A stretch of DNA of 64,000 bases from an uncultured Paracoccaceae bacterium (GCA_947500055.1 CANMQO010000007.1:237079-301078); one strand, 5' to 3'; positions 33,393 to 43,164 are shown, counted from the first letter of the stretch. Notes: a model not told the origin generated them from the letters alone. Made by a program: numbers and translations.

Positions 33393-33427
33393 CGTGTCCG
33401 AACGCCAGAAGTTTCGTGTCCGGACAC
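33393..33427. repeat. Direct repeat CGTGTCCG and GTGTCCGGACAC palindrome
   Basis: CGTGTCCG occurs twice, 22 bases apart (two helical turns), and the second copy is part of a perfect 12-base palindrome. They lie 70-100 bases upstream of the long start of the ribbon-helix-helix/EF-hand gene. Ribbon-helix-helix repressors bind tandem boxes, so this is a candidate autoregulatory site. Confidence 0.45.
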
Positions 33428-33451
33428 TGTGTTTTCAGGGAAAGAAACGAC

Positions 33452-33484
33452 GCGACACCGCACTCGGGAGAGGCGCGGTGTCGC
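33452..33484 (-). terminator. 10-bp inverted repeat, possible terminator
   Basis: GCGACACCGC and GCGGTGTCGC form a perfect stem with a 13-base loop. On the minus strand the bases that follow are moderately T-rich (GTCGTTTCTTTC), so it may end the aroQ-luxR transcript, though about 280 bases past the luxR stop. A regulatory palindrome is the alternative. Confidence 0.4.
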
Positions 33485-33765
33485 TGCGATGTGTAACATG
33501 CCCGTCGATTTGGGACGGTGACAGGCATACATCGAAGTGCTGATATCATTGGGCAAACCCAAGATACCAGCGTCCGGTTACCCGGCACGATCAGCAGAGC
33601 CCTGTAATCGCAAGGGGGTGCTTGTCGCTGTTCCCAGGCCTTAGGCCACCACTCACGGAACACGCTTAATTTGACAGTTTGCGCCGGGTCATGAAAGTCA
33701 GGGAAACCTTACTCATGACGCAAGTTGCGAACTTTTCACCCGGCGTCAAACGAAAGAAAGCTGCG

Positions 33766-34527
33766 TCAAATCTCAGCGTCGACGATAAACATCTGGTTGT
33801 AAAATGCGGCCTTCAGGACGGCCTGTGCCGTGGTTTCGACATCCAAAGCCTCGCGCGCAAGGCGCAGGTGTTTTTCCACAGTCGCCGCCGTCAAACCCAG
33901 TAGCAGGGCGATATCCTGCGTGGTTTTTCCATCACCGACCCATTGCAGCACCTCGCGCTGCCGCTTTGTCAGATGCCGTTCGCCGGAGTAGGGCAGGGTG
34001 AGCAGTTTCAAATGCATCACGTTATTCATCACGATAATCTCATCACCGTGCTTGGCCCATGTCTGCTCAACCGCGTCCTGGGTGATACCGGCCTTGGCCG
34101 TTAGCGCGATAGCCGCCTTCGTCCGTTCAGAGATCGACCGGAAGCTGACGGTGTAACCTGCAGTGACATCCATGGATTTGTTGAACTCCATCACCCGCAT
34201 CTCGCTGGGTGTCAGGTTGTCAATCCGGCTCATGTTCATCATCCAGCGCCAGCTGCAGGCGCCGTCATTGGCCAGCGCCCATTTCAACATCGGTGCATGA
34301 TAATAAAGACCTTCGTCGAAGAAGACCTTCATATATTCCGGGCTTTGCGTGGACAACAGAACCCAGTCCTGCGGATCACCAAGCGAGCTGGACGTGCGAT
34401 ACCGGGTAAACCCATACATCAGCCTGTCAAACCCGTAGGTCGCCATTTTCCTGGTATGCAAGTCCCACAATTCTTCAACCGTTTGTGCATTTGTCAGCTG
34501 ATCGAGATGTTCGACAAAACTGCTCAC
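33766..34527 (-). CDS. LuxR-type regulator with autoinducer-binding domain
   Basis: A 253-aa quorum-sensing-type regulator. The N-terminal half (LWDLHTRKMATYGFDRLMYG; MRVMEFNKSMDVTAGYTVSF) is the autoinducer-binding domain, and the C-terminal LTKRQREVLQWVGDGKTTQ and ATVEKHLRLAREAL the LuxR helix-turn-helix. The start is a GTG overlapping the aroQ stop (GTGA). A longer frame reads back into aroQ and was rejected. No LuxI synthase is in the window, so it is either a LuxR solo or works with a synthase elsewhere. Ligand is unknown. Confidence 0.9.
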   Translation of the reverse strand: MSSFVEHLDQLTNAQTVEELWDLHTRKMATYGFDRLMYGFTRYRTSSSLGDPQDWVLLSTQSPEYMKVFFDEGLYYHAPMLKWALANDGACSWRWMMNMSRIDNLTPSEMRVMEFNKSMDVTAGYTVSFRSISERTKAAIALTAKAGITQDAVEQTWAKHGDEIIVMNNVMHLKLLTLPYSGERHLTKRQREVLQWVGDGKTTQDIALLLGLTAATVEKHLRLAREALDVETTAQAVLKAAFYNQMFIVDAEI

Positions 34528-34970
34528 TTGTCCTCTCCCAGATGAGCCATCAACGCGTCCATCGCCAACGGGTACCCATGGGCACCAAACCCGCATATCT
34601 GTCCGACGACGACGGCGGCAATATGGGAATGGTGCCGGAATTTTTCGCGAGCGTGGATATTTGACAGATGCAGTTCGATCACGGGCAGCATTGTTGCCGA
34701 AATGGCATCCCGGATGGCGATGGATGTATGCGTATAGGCGCCCGCATTCAGAATCACCCCGTCATGTGTGCCTTTTGCCGCATGCAGCGCGTCGATCAAT
34801 GCTCCTTCATGATTGGATTGGGCAAACGACACCGATATCCCCAAAGCCTCTGCCTTGGCGGCGCAAGCTGCCTCAATATCTTGCAGTGTCGTCGTGCCAT
34901 AAACCTCCGGCTGGCGCGTCCCCAGCAAGTTCAGGTTTGGACCGTTCAGGATCAGGATCGATTTCTTCAT
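34524..34970 (-). CDS. aroQ: 3-dehydroquinate dehydratase, type II
   Basis: A 148-aa dodecameric enzyme of the shikimate pathway that dehydrates 3-dehydroquinate. LILNGPNLNLLGTRQPEVYG holds the active-site Arg and Tyr24; ILNAGAYTHTSIAIRDAI and IELHLSNIHAREKFRHHS hold Asn and His. Length is normal. The stop is shared with the start of the luxR gene, an unusual tie between a housekeeping aromatic enzyme and a signal-responsive regulator, though recurrent in Roseobacters as far as I know. Confidence 0.96.
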   Translation of the reverse strand: MKKSILILNGPNLNLLGTRQPEVYGTTTLQDIEAACAAKAEALGISVSFAQSNHEGALIDALHAAKGTHDGVILNAGAYTHTSIAIRDAISATMLPVIELHLSNIHAREKFRHHSHIAAVVVGQICGFGAHGYPLAMDALMAHLGEDK

Positions 34971-35131
34971 GCGTTGCGTCTAACACTTTTGTTTACTTGA
35001 TCAAATGGCGAATTGTTGGACATCAGGTGCCTGTTTCGCATCCATGCCTTGACCGGCCGGTCGAAAAGAATTTGTCGGCGCACGCGTCCTGCGGTAACCA
35101 CGGTACACGTTGAGTAACAAGGAATTTTGAG

Positions 35132-36298
35132 ATGAAGATTGCGGTAGCGGGCCTGGGATATGTTGGGCTTTCGAATGCGGTGTTACTTGCGCAACACAAT
35201 ACGGTTGTGGCCATCGATATTGACCAGGGGCGCGTCGATGCCGTGAACGGCCGTCGCCCGACAATCGAAGACGACATGATGCGCGCGTTCCTTAACGAGC
35301 AAACGCTTGATCTGAAAGCAACCACCGACCCGCAAATTGCTTATGACGGGGCAGATTTCGTGATTGTTGCGACCCCGACCAATTATGATCCGAAAACAAA
35401 CCTCTTTGATACGAGCAGTGTGCGGGCTGTGGTGGCGGATGTCCGTCGGATCGCGCCGGAAGCGGTGATCGTGATTAAGTCAACAATTCCAGTGGGTTTC
35501 ACCGCTGAGCTCAGGCAGGAGATCGCATATCCGGGCATCATGTTTTCGCCGGAATTTCTGCGTGAGGGTAGGGCGCTTGAAGACAATTTGCATCCCTCCC
35601 GCATTGTCGTTGGTTCGCATACTGACGCAGCTAAACGGTTTGCCCAGCTGCTCGTTGATGGTGCGATTGACAAGGACATGCCTGTTCTGTTCACCAACTC
35701 CACAGAAGCTGAGGCTATCAAACTGTTTTCGAACACATTTTTGGCGATGCGCGTGGCCTATTTCAATGAATTGGACAGCTATGCCATGGCACATGACCTC
35801 GATGCACGTGAGGTGATCGAGGGCGTTTGCCTGGATCCACGCATTGGCAGCCATTACAATAATCCGTCCTTTGGCTATGGCGGATACTGCTTGCCGAAAG
35901 ATACCAAACAATTGCTGTCGAACTATGAGCAGGTTCCACAAAACCTGATCGCGGCCATTGTCCAGTCCAACAGCACGCGAAAAGATTTTATCGCCGAACA
36001 GATCATCGCGAAGAATCCAAAAGTGGTTGGCATCTACAGATTGGTCATGAAGGCCGGTTCAGACAATTACCGAGACAGTTCCGTTCAGGGCATCATGAAA
36101 CGGATCAAGGCCAAAGGAATTACCTGCATCGTCTATGAACCGGTTCTGGAGGACGAGCATTTCTTTACAAGCCGTGTCGAAACAGACCTAGCCAGGTTCA
36201 AAGCGGATGCGGATCTGATCTTGGCAAACCGATTGACTGATGAAATTCAAGACGTTGCCGGAAAAACTTATACCAGAGATTTGTTTGAAGTGAACTGA
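35132..36298 (+). CDS. ugd: UDP-glucose 6-dehydrogenase
   Basis: A 388-aa NAD-dependent dehydrogenase that oxidises UDP-glucose to UDP-glucuronate for polysaccharide synthesis. The N-terminal Rossmann motif is [15 protein letters not shown] (7-21). The catalytic Cys253 lies in [15 protein letters not shown], and [20 protein letters not shown] is the conserved middle block. Compared with long-form UGD (about 440 aa) it is the compact form seen in enteric bacteria. TTGAG..GATG gives a poor ribosome site but the start is unambiguous. It stands alone without glycosyltransferases. Confidence 0.94.
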   Translation: MKIAVAGLGYVGLSNAVLLAQHNTVVAIDIDQGRVDAVNGRRPTIEDDMMRAFLNEQTLDLKATTDPQIAYDGADFVIVATPTNYDPKTNLFDTSSVRAVVADVRRIAPEAVIVIKSTIPVGFTAELRQEIAYPGIMFSPEFLREGRALEDNLHPSRIVVGSHTDAAKRFAQLLVDGAIDKDMPVLFTNSTEAEAIKLFSNTFLAMRVAYFNELDSYAMAHDLDAREVIEGVCLDPRIGSHYNNPSFGYGGYCLPKDTKQLLSNYEQVPQNLIAAIVQSNSTRKDFIAEQIIAKNPKVVGIYRLVMKAGSDNYRDSSVQGIMKRIKAKGITCIVYEPVLEDEHFFTSRVETDLARFKADADLILANRLTDEIQDVAGKTYTRDLFEVN

Positions 36299-36549
36299 CG
36301 GCCTAGTCGGGATATTACATAATACTGATTATGCGCTTTTCCTCATCCTTGGGAGCGCGCTACCCTGACGTGCGACAGCCCTTAGAAAACAGTATGCAGA
36401 CCCGGACCGACCTGCAGCGAGCTATGAACCCCTTAAGCCACAGACGAAACAAAGAGATGTAATGTTTGGCACCGTTCGCTTGATTGCTGAGCCAAAATCT
36501 CTCAATTATCATTTGTCCGCTTTCCAGCGTGATTAGTGAAAGCCCTGTT

Positions 36550-39500
36550 ATGCATCATCCAACCAGTCAATCCAATTTCAAGGACGCGCTTAGTTTCCTT
36601 GCGCCAGAATTGCGCGATGCGCTTGTGGATGCGCCAGATGGCGCGACATGCGCCACGCTGCCTGAGCGGCATGTTGCGTTATTGTGGTTGGATGTCTCGG
36701 GATTTTCGCAACATACAGGAACGTATCTGTCCGAGGACTCGGAAGGTGTTGACGCGCTGCATCGGAAGTTGAATGCACATTATGATCAGGTGATCGATGT
36801 CGTGCTGCGCAATGGCGGTGAACCTGTGACGTTTGTCGGCGACGGTCTGCTGTCGGTTTGGCCTGCCGAACCCGAGACATCTGAACAAGCTGTGCTGGCT
36901 GCATTGACCGCGGCGCGCGAATTGGTCGGCTATCAGGCTGAGGGCAAAGCGCATTTCGCATTGAATCACCACATTTCAATCGGAACATTTCGGACGATTG
37001 AGGTTGGCGGGCGGCATGGCAGGTTGCTGACCACAGCGATGGGAACCGCTTTGCAAGAACTTGGGCGGATTGCGGGGATCAAGGCCCCCAATGAGGTGGT
37101 GATCACTGCCGCAGCGGCTGAACTTTGCCCGACCGCCACGTTCTCAGACCCGATAGGAGATTTCGGCGCCCGAAAATTGATCAGCTGCCCGGAATACGAT
37201 CAAAGCGAAAAAACCGGCCTCGCCTCACCGGCGGAAGATGCGTGGGAAGCGGTTATCGCACGCATGCCGCGGTTCGCAGTTGGCTGGCTTGAGAGCGTTG
37301 GTTTGGAGTTTCTTGTAGAATTGCGGCCAGTAACAGCAGTCAGTATCGCGCTGTCGGACTTTGATCAGAGCGCGGCAGATGCGGCCACCAAGCTCAACGA
37401 GATTGTTCAGGCCATTCAGGATGTTGTGCATGCGCGCGACGGTTACGTGGCCGAAGTGATCGTCGATGAAAAAGGTGTATCGGTTCTTGTGACATTTGGC
37501 ACGCCGCCTGACGCCCATTCTGATGATCCCATGCGCAGCATGCAGTCAGCCCGCGAAATTCACACGGCGTTGGCATTGCGCAGGGTAAAAGCCGGTATTG
37601 GCGTGGCAACGGCCCGAATGTTGTGTTGCATCGTCGGCAACGATGACCGGCGCAGCAGTCTGGTGTTGGGTGACGCGGTGATCCGTTCCACCAGATTGGC
37701 CGCGGCTGCCGATGATCATATTCTCGCCGATGATAACACAATGCGGGCAACGAAAGATCAGCTCTCCTTTGATGCTGAACCTGCGATGTTGATGTTTAAG
37801 GGCGAAGAGGCCCCTGCCCCCGGTTGGTCCCCGGTGACGACGGAAAGTGACGCTCTGCGCGCAGGACGGATGGCCGGTCGCCAGCACGAAATTGATAAAT
37901 TGCGGCAATGCTGGGGGCGTGTCGGATCGGGGATCTACGGCACCAATATTGTTGTGGAGGGCGAATCCGGCTTCGGAAAATCAAGCTTAGCACAGAATCT
38001 GCGCGCCCATGTAGAAGCCAGCGGCGGTCAGTTCCAATTGGTCGCCGCATCTGCGATCGAGCAGAATGCCCCTTATAGCGCGCTGCGCCAACTGGTGATG
38101 ACGTCACTTGGTATTCAGCCGGTCATGTCTGCCGCTGTACGTCAGAAAACGATTGCTGAGCACCTGCCCTATCAATTGCGCGATCGCGCACCGTTCCTGA
38201 ACGCGATTTTCCCGGCCGGCTTGCCCGAGACAGCGTTTACAGCAGATCTGTCCGGTCAGGCACGTGCGGTTCATATTCAGAATTTCGTGGTCGACCTGCT
38301 GGGTGACGTACTGTCCGATAACCCCAATTGCTTGTGCATTGATGATGCGCAATGGCTTGATGGTGCATCGCGCGAAGTGCTGGTCCGGTTAGCAGATGCA
38401 GTGCCGCATCTGATGATTGTCGTTCTCACGCAACCATCGGCAGACAATGAATGGGCCAAGCTGGCACAGGAGGCCGGGTTCGAATTTTTACAACTGGCAC
38501 CGCTCGAACCGGATGGGCTACGCGAACTGATCTGTTGGCGCCTTGGTTGTGACGCCGTTGATGACCGGTTCTTTGATCAACTGGAACAACGGACCGAGGG
38601 TCACCCGTTCTATGCGTCCGAGGTTGTCCGAACTCTGGTCGAAGCCGATGCTGTCCTGATAGAGGATGGTGTCGCCACACTGAGCCGTTCTGATGCGCTG
38701 GATGCCGCCGCGCTGCCGGACACGCTTCATGGGATGGTGCTACAACGCTTTGACAAACTGTCGCCCGCGGACCAGCTGTTTTTGCGTGTCGCATCGGTGG
38801 CCGGTATGGATTTTCCGACCGACCTCCTTTGCGCCATTCACCCGATGGAGAACACGCCCAAGGACATCACCCGTCAGATCGACCGTCAGGTTGCAAACGG
38901 GTTCCTGATCCCACAACAGCAAGGCGAACAAGGCGGGTTTGCCTTTGCTAACGGCATCCTGCATGAGGTAGCGCATAGCCAGATGCCCCGCCAGCAAAGC
39001 CGCCAGTTGCACGCTGGCGTCGCGGAATGGATTGATGCGCATGCAGGTGAAGACCGTGCCAGCCGCCTGTTGGAACTGGCATATCATTGGACAGAATCCG
39101 GACGCCGCGAAAATGCAGTTGGGTGTTTTCTGGAAGAAGCGCTTCGCCTGTTCAGCCAGGGATTTGCCGTTGACGCGGTTCAGGTGGGTTTGCGCGCAAT
39201 CCGGACGGCCGGGGTGAAAGTACCCGATGGTGCCGCCGCCCTACAGCCCGCCATTCAGCAAAATATCGCTGCGATTGAAAAACTGACTGCGGGTCGGCAT
39301 CCCACCGAACTGTTGGCCGCAATGCAGCCACCGCCAGATGACCTCGCGCTCAGTTTTCAGGCGATCCTGTCAACGGCGCCCTTTGCCTTTCAATCCAATC
39401 AATTCGAAGTCTTTGCCTGGGCTTCGGTTACGGCAATGCGCCTTGTCATGGAAAATCAAGCGGGACCGCCGCATGCGTTTTCCATGTATTCGATTGTCCG

Positions 39501-40470
39501 GGCGCTTTTGACCGGCGACCCTGTTGCGGGTGCCGCATGGTCGCGCGCCGCACTGGATCTGGACGCAGCAACTGGTGGAAGTGCCTTACCAGCGGCAGGG
39601 TTCATCGACACCTGGTTTCACAGCCATTGGCGAACCTCACTGACCGAAAGCGTTGAGATCAACAAAGCCGCCGCCGCCCGCGCCCTGCAGGACAATGACG
39701 CGCAATATGCCAGCTACAACATCGCTGGCGGTGTCATCCTGAGTGCGGCAATGGGCCGTCCCCTGGATGATGTAATTGCCCAGGGGGGTCGCGCGCTTGC
39801 GCATCAGTTGCATCGCAATGCCCGCATGCATGTGCACCTAGAAATGCAATTCGCCCGCGCCTTGCAGGGCCAAACCAATGATGTCCTTTCCTTGTCCGGC
39901 GATGACGTTAATGAAGCAAAAGACATCGGCTGGGTGACGGAAACGGAATTTGTCAATCAAATTGGCTACTATCTGGCCACCCGTGCGCGGCTGCATCGTT
40001 ATGCCGGTGACTGGGACGGCGCCGTCGCCTGGTATGATAAGATCGGCCCCTTACGCGGTGCGATTGCCGGGCAGATCGTCGAAGTGGACCTGATCCAACA
40101 TGTTCTGCTTGCCCGTTTTGCCCGCATTCTGGCCGGGCAACCGCCAAGTGACGAAGAAACGGCAACGATTGAGGAAGAACTGAAAAGCCTCAATGGCTGG
40201 GCCAGAGTTCATGAAGGCAACTTCGGCACCAAGGCCGCCATGGCCAATCACGTCTGGGCGGGCATAAATGGTGGCAGGAACGCCGCAAAATTCCTGAATG
40301 CGATCGCGCAGGACTTCCGCCCGGATCACAGGTTGCAGGATCGTGCCTTAGCCTTTGAATATGCGGCGCGTCTTGATCCATCGGCCGATAACCTGCGCGA
40401 TGCAATTACGGCCTATAACGATTGGGGTGCGGTCAGCGTTGCCGACCGCCTTTCCACGCAAGGGCTTTAA
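36550..40470 (+). CDS. Class III adenylate/guanylate cyclase with AAA ATPase and helical repeats
   Basis: A 1306-aa cytosolic protein with the layout of soluble adenylyl cyclase. Cyclase domain 1 (about 38-190) has both metal Asp residues, Asp48 in LLWLDVSGFSQH and Asp98 in VTFVGDGLLSVW. Domain 2 (about 258-420) keeps the fold (IVDEKGVSVLVTFGTP) but lacks the usual metal residues. An ATPase follows: Walker A GESGFGKSS near 471 and Walker B CLCIDDAQWLD near 594. The C-terminal 600 residues are helical (TPR-like), with no LuxR DNA-binding domain. It is therefore likely a cyclase or nucleotide-sensing signal integrator. The ATG with GTGAAAG nearby was chosen over one 22 codons earlier. The 3' end overlaps the convergent KAS III-like gene by four bases. 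Confidence 0.85.
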   Translation: MHHPTSQSNFKDALSFLAPELRDALVDAPDGATCATLPERHVALLWLDVSGFSQHTGTYLSEDSEGVDALHRKLNAHYDQVIDVVLRNGGEPVTFVGDGLLSVWPAEPETSEQAVLAALTAARELVGYQAEGKAHFALNHHISIGTFRTIEVGGRHGRLLTTAMGTALQELGRIAGIKAPNEVVITAAAAELCPTATFSDPIGDFGARKLISCPEYDQSEKTGLASPAEDAWEAVIARMPRFAVGWLESVGLEFLVELRPVTAVSIALSDFDQSAADAATKLNEIVQAIQDVVHARDGYVAEVIVDEKGVSVLVTFGTPPDAHSDDPMRSMQSAREIHTALALRRVKAGIGVATARMLCCIVGNDDRRSSLVLGDAVIRSTRLAAAADDHILADDNTMRATKDQLSFDAEPAMLMFKGEEAPAPGWSPVTTESDALRAGRMAGRQHEIDKLRQCWGRVGSGIYGTNIVVEGESGFGKSSLAQNLRAHVEASGGQFQLVAASAIEQNAPYSALRQLVMTSLGIQPVMSAAVRQKTIAEHLPYQLRDRAPFLNAIFPAGLPETAFTADLSGQARAVHIQNFVVDLLGDVLSDNPNCLCIDDAQWLDGASREVLVRLADAVPHLMIVVLTQPSADNEWAKLAQEAGFEFLQLAPLEPDGLRELICWRLGCDAVDDRFFDQLEQRTEGHPFYASEVVRTLVEADAVLIEDGVATLSRSDALDAAALPDTLHGMVLQRFDKLSPADQLFLRVASVAGMDFPTDLLCAIHPMENTPKDITRQIDRQVANGFLIPQQQGEQGGFAFANGILHEVAHSQMPRQQSRQLHAGVAEWIDAHAGEDRASRLLELAYHWTESGRRENAVGCFLEEALRLFSQGFAVDAVQVGLRAIRTAGVKVPDGAAALQPAIQQNIAAIEKLTAGRHPTELLAAMQPPPDDLALSFQAILSTAPFAFQSNQFEVFAWASVTAMRLVMENQAGPPHAFSMYSIVRALLTGDPVAGAAWSRAALDLDAATGGSALPAAGFIDTWFHSHWRTSLTESVEINKAAAARALQDNDAQYASYNIAGGVILSAAMGRPLDDVIAQGGRALAHQLHRNARMHVHLEMQFARALQGQTNDVLSLSGDDVNEAKDIGWVTETEFVNQIGYYLATRARLHRYAGDWDGAVAWYDKIGPLRGAIAGQIVEVDLIQHVLLARFARILAGQPPSDEETATIEEELKSLNGWARVHEGNFGTKAAMANHVWAGINGGRNAAKFLNAIAQDFRPDHRLQDRALAFEYAARLDPSADNLRDAITAYNDWGAVSVADRLSTQGL

Positions 40471-41495
40471 GCATTTCGCCGTAGCAGGATCGCGTTGGCG
40501 TGCATGTCTGGACCAAGGCAAAGGACAACAAGCCAATCCTGAGTAAATTCAGACACGTTTTGCGTGCCCCAGGACAGATTGAACAGAACGCTGCACTGCA
40601 CGATATTGGCGTATTGCTTGATGGTCTGGATGTAGGCCCCCGGGTTGATCACTTCCTTCCAATGCTCCATCAGTTTTGTGCTGGCTTGGTGGGTCAGCAG
40701 GCAGATGTCCTTTGACGCAACGCGATTTCGTCGCAGAAGCTCGGCCACAGCCTCTGGCGACTTCTTCACGCCGAATTCTGTAAACCCCTCGATCCCCTTC
40801 TCGGTAATGTGGAAATAGGCATGCGAATAGTCGCCTGATGGCAAGCCGCTAAATGGCGCATGGGCGTCTGAAAACCCCTTCTTCTCAAGGTCGCCAGCCA
40901 TATACATTGATCCGTAATACGACGTGTCGGCAATCGTGATCTGATCGACAAATGTCCATCTGGCCGCGTTATCCGATGGGCCAACGACACATGCAGCCGC
41001 CCCATCCGCGGCCGAGATGGATTGCGGTGTCTTGTAATCCACATAGCGGGTCCAGTTGTCAGCGAGCGCGATCAGTATGTAATTCGCCCGCCCTGCCCTG
41101 ATCAGCGCGTCGGCAAACATCAGGCTGGCATTGAATTGCGAAAAATGGTTTTGCAACGGTAACGGCCAAGCCCGTGACGGAAGCCCCAACCGCTGATGCA
41201 ATTCGCTGATCGTGTTGGGTGTCCGGTAGTCACCGATTGATCCTTCACCCAACAGGATATCGACCTGTTCGGCCTTGATCCCGGCATTATCCAGGGCCAG
41301 TTGAGCCGCAGGCAGCATGATGTCGATCATCTTTTCGCCATCTGATAGAATATGGCGTTTTTCATAGCCGGCAAAAAGCTCTGACCCATGTGGGTCATTT
41401 TCCTTCAGCCAGTCAAAAATAGGATCGTCATTCAGACGGATCTTACCGGGCACGGTATGCCCCATGCCCAGTATTCTTGGAACAAATGCACTCAT
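40467..41495 (-). CDS. KAS III/thiolase-fold protein lacking the active-site Cys
   Basis: A 342-aa protein with the FabH-type thiolase fold: AAQLALDNAGIKAEQVDILL (N-terminal), LTHQASTKLMEHW with His269, and KQYANIVQCSVLFNLSWG with Asn297, two of the three KAS III catalytic residues. The third, the nucleophilic Cys, is missing: the segment NHFSQFNASLMFADALIRAG aligns Phe118 (or Ser119) with it. The other cysteines lie far away. It may be an acyl-transfer, condensing or binding protein with altered chemistry, or a partner subunit. It is the last gene of a three-gene unit, 22 bases after the FAD oxidase. Confidence 0.8.
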   Translation of the reverse strand: MSAFVPRILGMGHTVPGKIRLNDDPIFDWLKENDPHGSELFAGYEKRHILSDGEKMIDIMLPAAQLALDNAGIKAEQVDILLGEGSIGDYRTPNTISELHQRLGLPSRAWPLPLQNHFSQFNASLMFADALIRAGRANYILIALADNWTRYVDYKTPQSISAADGAAACVVGPSDNAARWTFVDQITIADTSYYGSMYMAGDLEKKGFSDAHAPFSGLPSGDYSHAYFHITEKGIEGFTEFGVKKSPEAVAELLRRNRVASKDICLLTHQASTKLMEHWKEVINPGAYIQTIKQYANIVQCSVLFNLSWGTQNVSEFTQDWLVVLCLGPDMHANAILLRRNA

Positions 41496-41517
41496 CTTGC
41501 TTACCCTGTTTTCGTAT

Positions 41518-43164
41518 TTACTCTTTAACCCATGATGGCTTTTCCATCCCTAACTTACCAAGCGCAATTTCAGAGGTTTGGAAAGCACCTTCAACCCATG
41601 TCTGTGTCGTCGAATAAGCTTCACCGACGATAAAGGCATTCACACCGTCGACGGCCTGCGGAATACGCTCCACCATTTCCCACGATTTGTAGCCCGGGTT
41701 CCAGAAATGGACGGCCCCGCCGTAAGGCGTGTTCATCCAGTCCATATAGGCGGCATCAACGGGGAACGGTGCGTCAGCCACCCCGTGCATCTCAATCAGT
41801 TGCCGGTGCATTTCGACAACCATTTCATGAGGGGCTTTGTGAGCATCCCAGTTTTTCCGACGACGCTCAGCCAGGTGGTCCTTGGGGGGCTTCCATTCAT
41901 CATGGCGTCGCTGGAACAGCTTTGGTCCTTCCGCGCCTCGCACCGTTTCTTCGGCATCCTGAGGGCCCAATGGCCCGGTCTGGTAGCCGCCCCAGAAGCT
42001 GCTGCTTGCCTGATCATTGTACGCCATGATCGCCGAAAAATCGTTGTCGTTGCTGGCCCAATAATAGCATTGGCGCACCGGAATATCCGTCAATGACCGG
42101 CCATGGGTCAGGCCGCATTTTTCCTTCCACCACGGCTGTTTGTAGATCAGGAAGAGCTTGTAAAGCGGGATACCCTCAACCGATTTCAGCATCATCGGTA
42201 CATGGGGTGCGCGGCGCGGGTCGAGCAACGGTCCGGTCTTGCGCAACCCTTGGATGGCGGCCTGTGGCATGGCTAAAACGATGGCCCGGGCGTCAACGGT
42301 CTCATCCGTTTCAAAGGACAGCCGCATCCCCTTATGCCCGTCATCAAGATCGAAATCGTCAAAGCTGTCGAGCACCATCTTCATTTCGATATGGCCGGAT
42401 TTCTGGAACTGCTCAGCGAGTTCCCAAAGCATCGCCTCGAACCCATCGTCGAAAAGGTAGTAATTCGTGTCGGGCGTGAAGTCGAAATTTTCCGCAATGA
42501 TATCAACAGCATTTGCATTGGCACCAAGCACATCGTAGCCGATGGTCGTGATGGCCAGTTGCCGCCCTTCATGGCTCAGATGCCGCGAAAGCAGGTTCCA
42601 GAACCCGACATCATAAAGGTCCCTGCCCCCGACCTTGGCGGTCTGCAGGAACTCCTCCAACTGATCGGGTTTCATCCCGTTAATTTCGGGGAACTCCTGA
42701 TATACCGCCCAAAAGATCAATTCAGCCGGGGTGACGGAGGCTTTGACAACCGCCTCTTCAATATCCGTCAGGTTGTAGGGCAGTTTGGTATCGGGTTTGG
42801 TGAGTTCCGATTGGACAAAGTGTTTGCGCCGCAACCATGCGAAATTCTTTGGATCATCAACCACTTGCGGGTGGTGTTTGATGTCAAGCTTGGCCACAAG
42901 ATCGCGCACGAGGGGTTGATTATCCAGAAACCGCATACCGCCGATTTCCATCGGCTCATCAGGCATGCTGGCAGGCGATGCGGATAACAGGCGCCCACCG
43001 ATCCGGTCGGATCCTTCAAAGACTGTGATCTTCAACGGGCCTTCGCCACCGATCTTTTCCCTGATGCAGTGCACCTCATCGTCAGATGCATTGGCAAGGC
43101 GCCAGGCGGTGTAGATCCCTGACGCGCCGCCACCGACAATCGCAAAATCAATCAAATCGCTCAT
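41518..43164 (-). CDS. FAD-dependent amine/L-amino acid oxidase
   Basis: A 548-aa flavin monoamine oxidase-family enzyme. The dinucleotide-binding loop is IVGGGASGIYTAWRL (9-23), followed by FEGSDRIGGRLLS and EIGGMRF; the C-terminal FAD block is VGEAYSTTQTWVEGAFQTSE near 511-530. L-amino acid oxidases and tryptophan oxidases (VioA/RebO class) are the nearest types, giving an imino/keto acid with H2O2. No signal peptide. It lies one base after the ThDP enzyme stop, so it is co-translated with it. An oxidase supplying an alpha-keto acid to that enzyme is a plausible pair, by inference. Confidence 0.85.
   Translation of the reverse strand: MSDLIDFAIVGGGASGIYTAWRLANASDDEVHCIREKIGGEGPLKITVFEGSDRIGGRLLSASPASMPDEPMEIGGMRFLDNQPLVRDLVAKLDIKHHPQVVDDPKNFAWLRRKHFVQSELTKPDTKLPYNLTDIEEAVVKASVTPAELIFWAVYQEFPEINGMKPDQLEEFLQTAKVGGRDLYDVGFWNLLSRHLSHEGRQLAITTIGYDVLGANANAVDIIAENFDFTPDTNYYLFDDGFEAMLWELAEQFQKSGHIEMKMVLDSFDDFDLDDGHKGMRLSFETDETVDARAIVLAMPQAAIQGLRKTGPLLDPRRAPHVPMMLKSVEGIPLYKLFLIYKQPWWKEKCGLTHGRSLTDIPVRQCYYWASNDNDFSAIMAYNDQASSSFWGGYQTGPLGPQDAEETVRGAEGPKLFQRRHDEWKPPKDHLAERRRKNWDAHKAPHEMVVEMHRQLIEMHGVADAPFPVDAAYMDWMNTPYGGAVHFWNPGYKSWEMVERIPQAVDGVNAFIVGEAYSTTQTWVEGAFQTSEIALGKLGMEKPSWVKE

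Larger units (their letters stand above)
33326..33765. other. 440-base gene-free region with repeats
   Basis: No reading frame here looks like a gene. It holds, left to right, a GGGGG/CCCCC hairpin (33363-33377), two CGTGTCCG direct repeats with a GTGTCCGGACAC palindrome, and a 10-bp GCGACACCGC inverted repeat. The left part is the promoter region of the EF-hand gene; the right part is downstream of the LuxR gene. Confidence 0.6.

Noticed and set aside
36299..36549. Promoter or small gene between ugd and the cyclase gene
   Set aside because: No clear -35/-10 pair or coding frame was found; only AT-rich patches.
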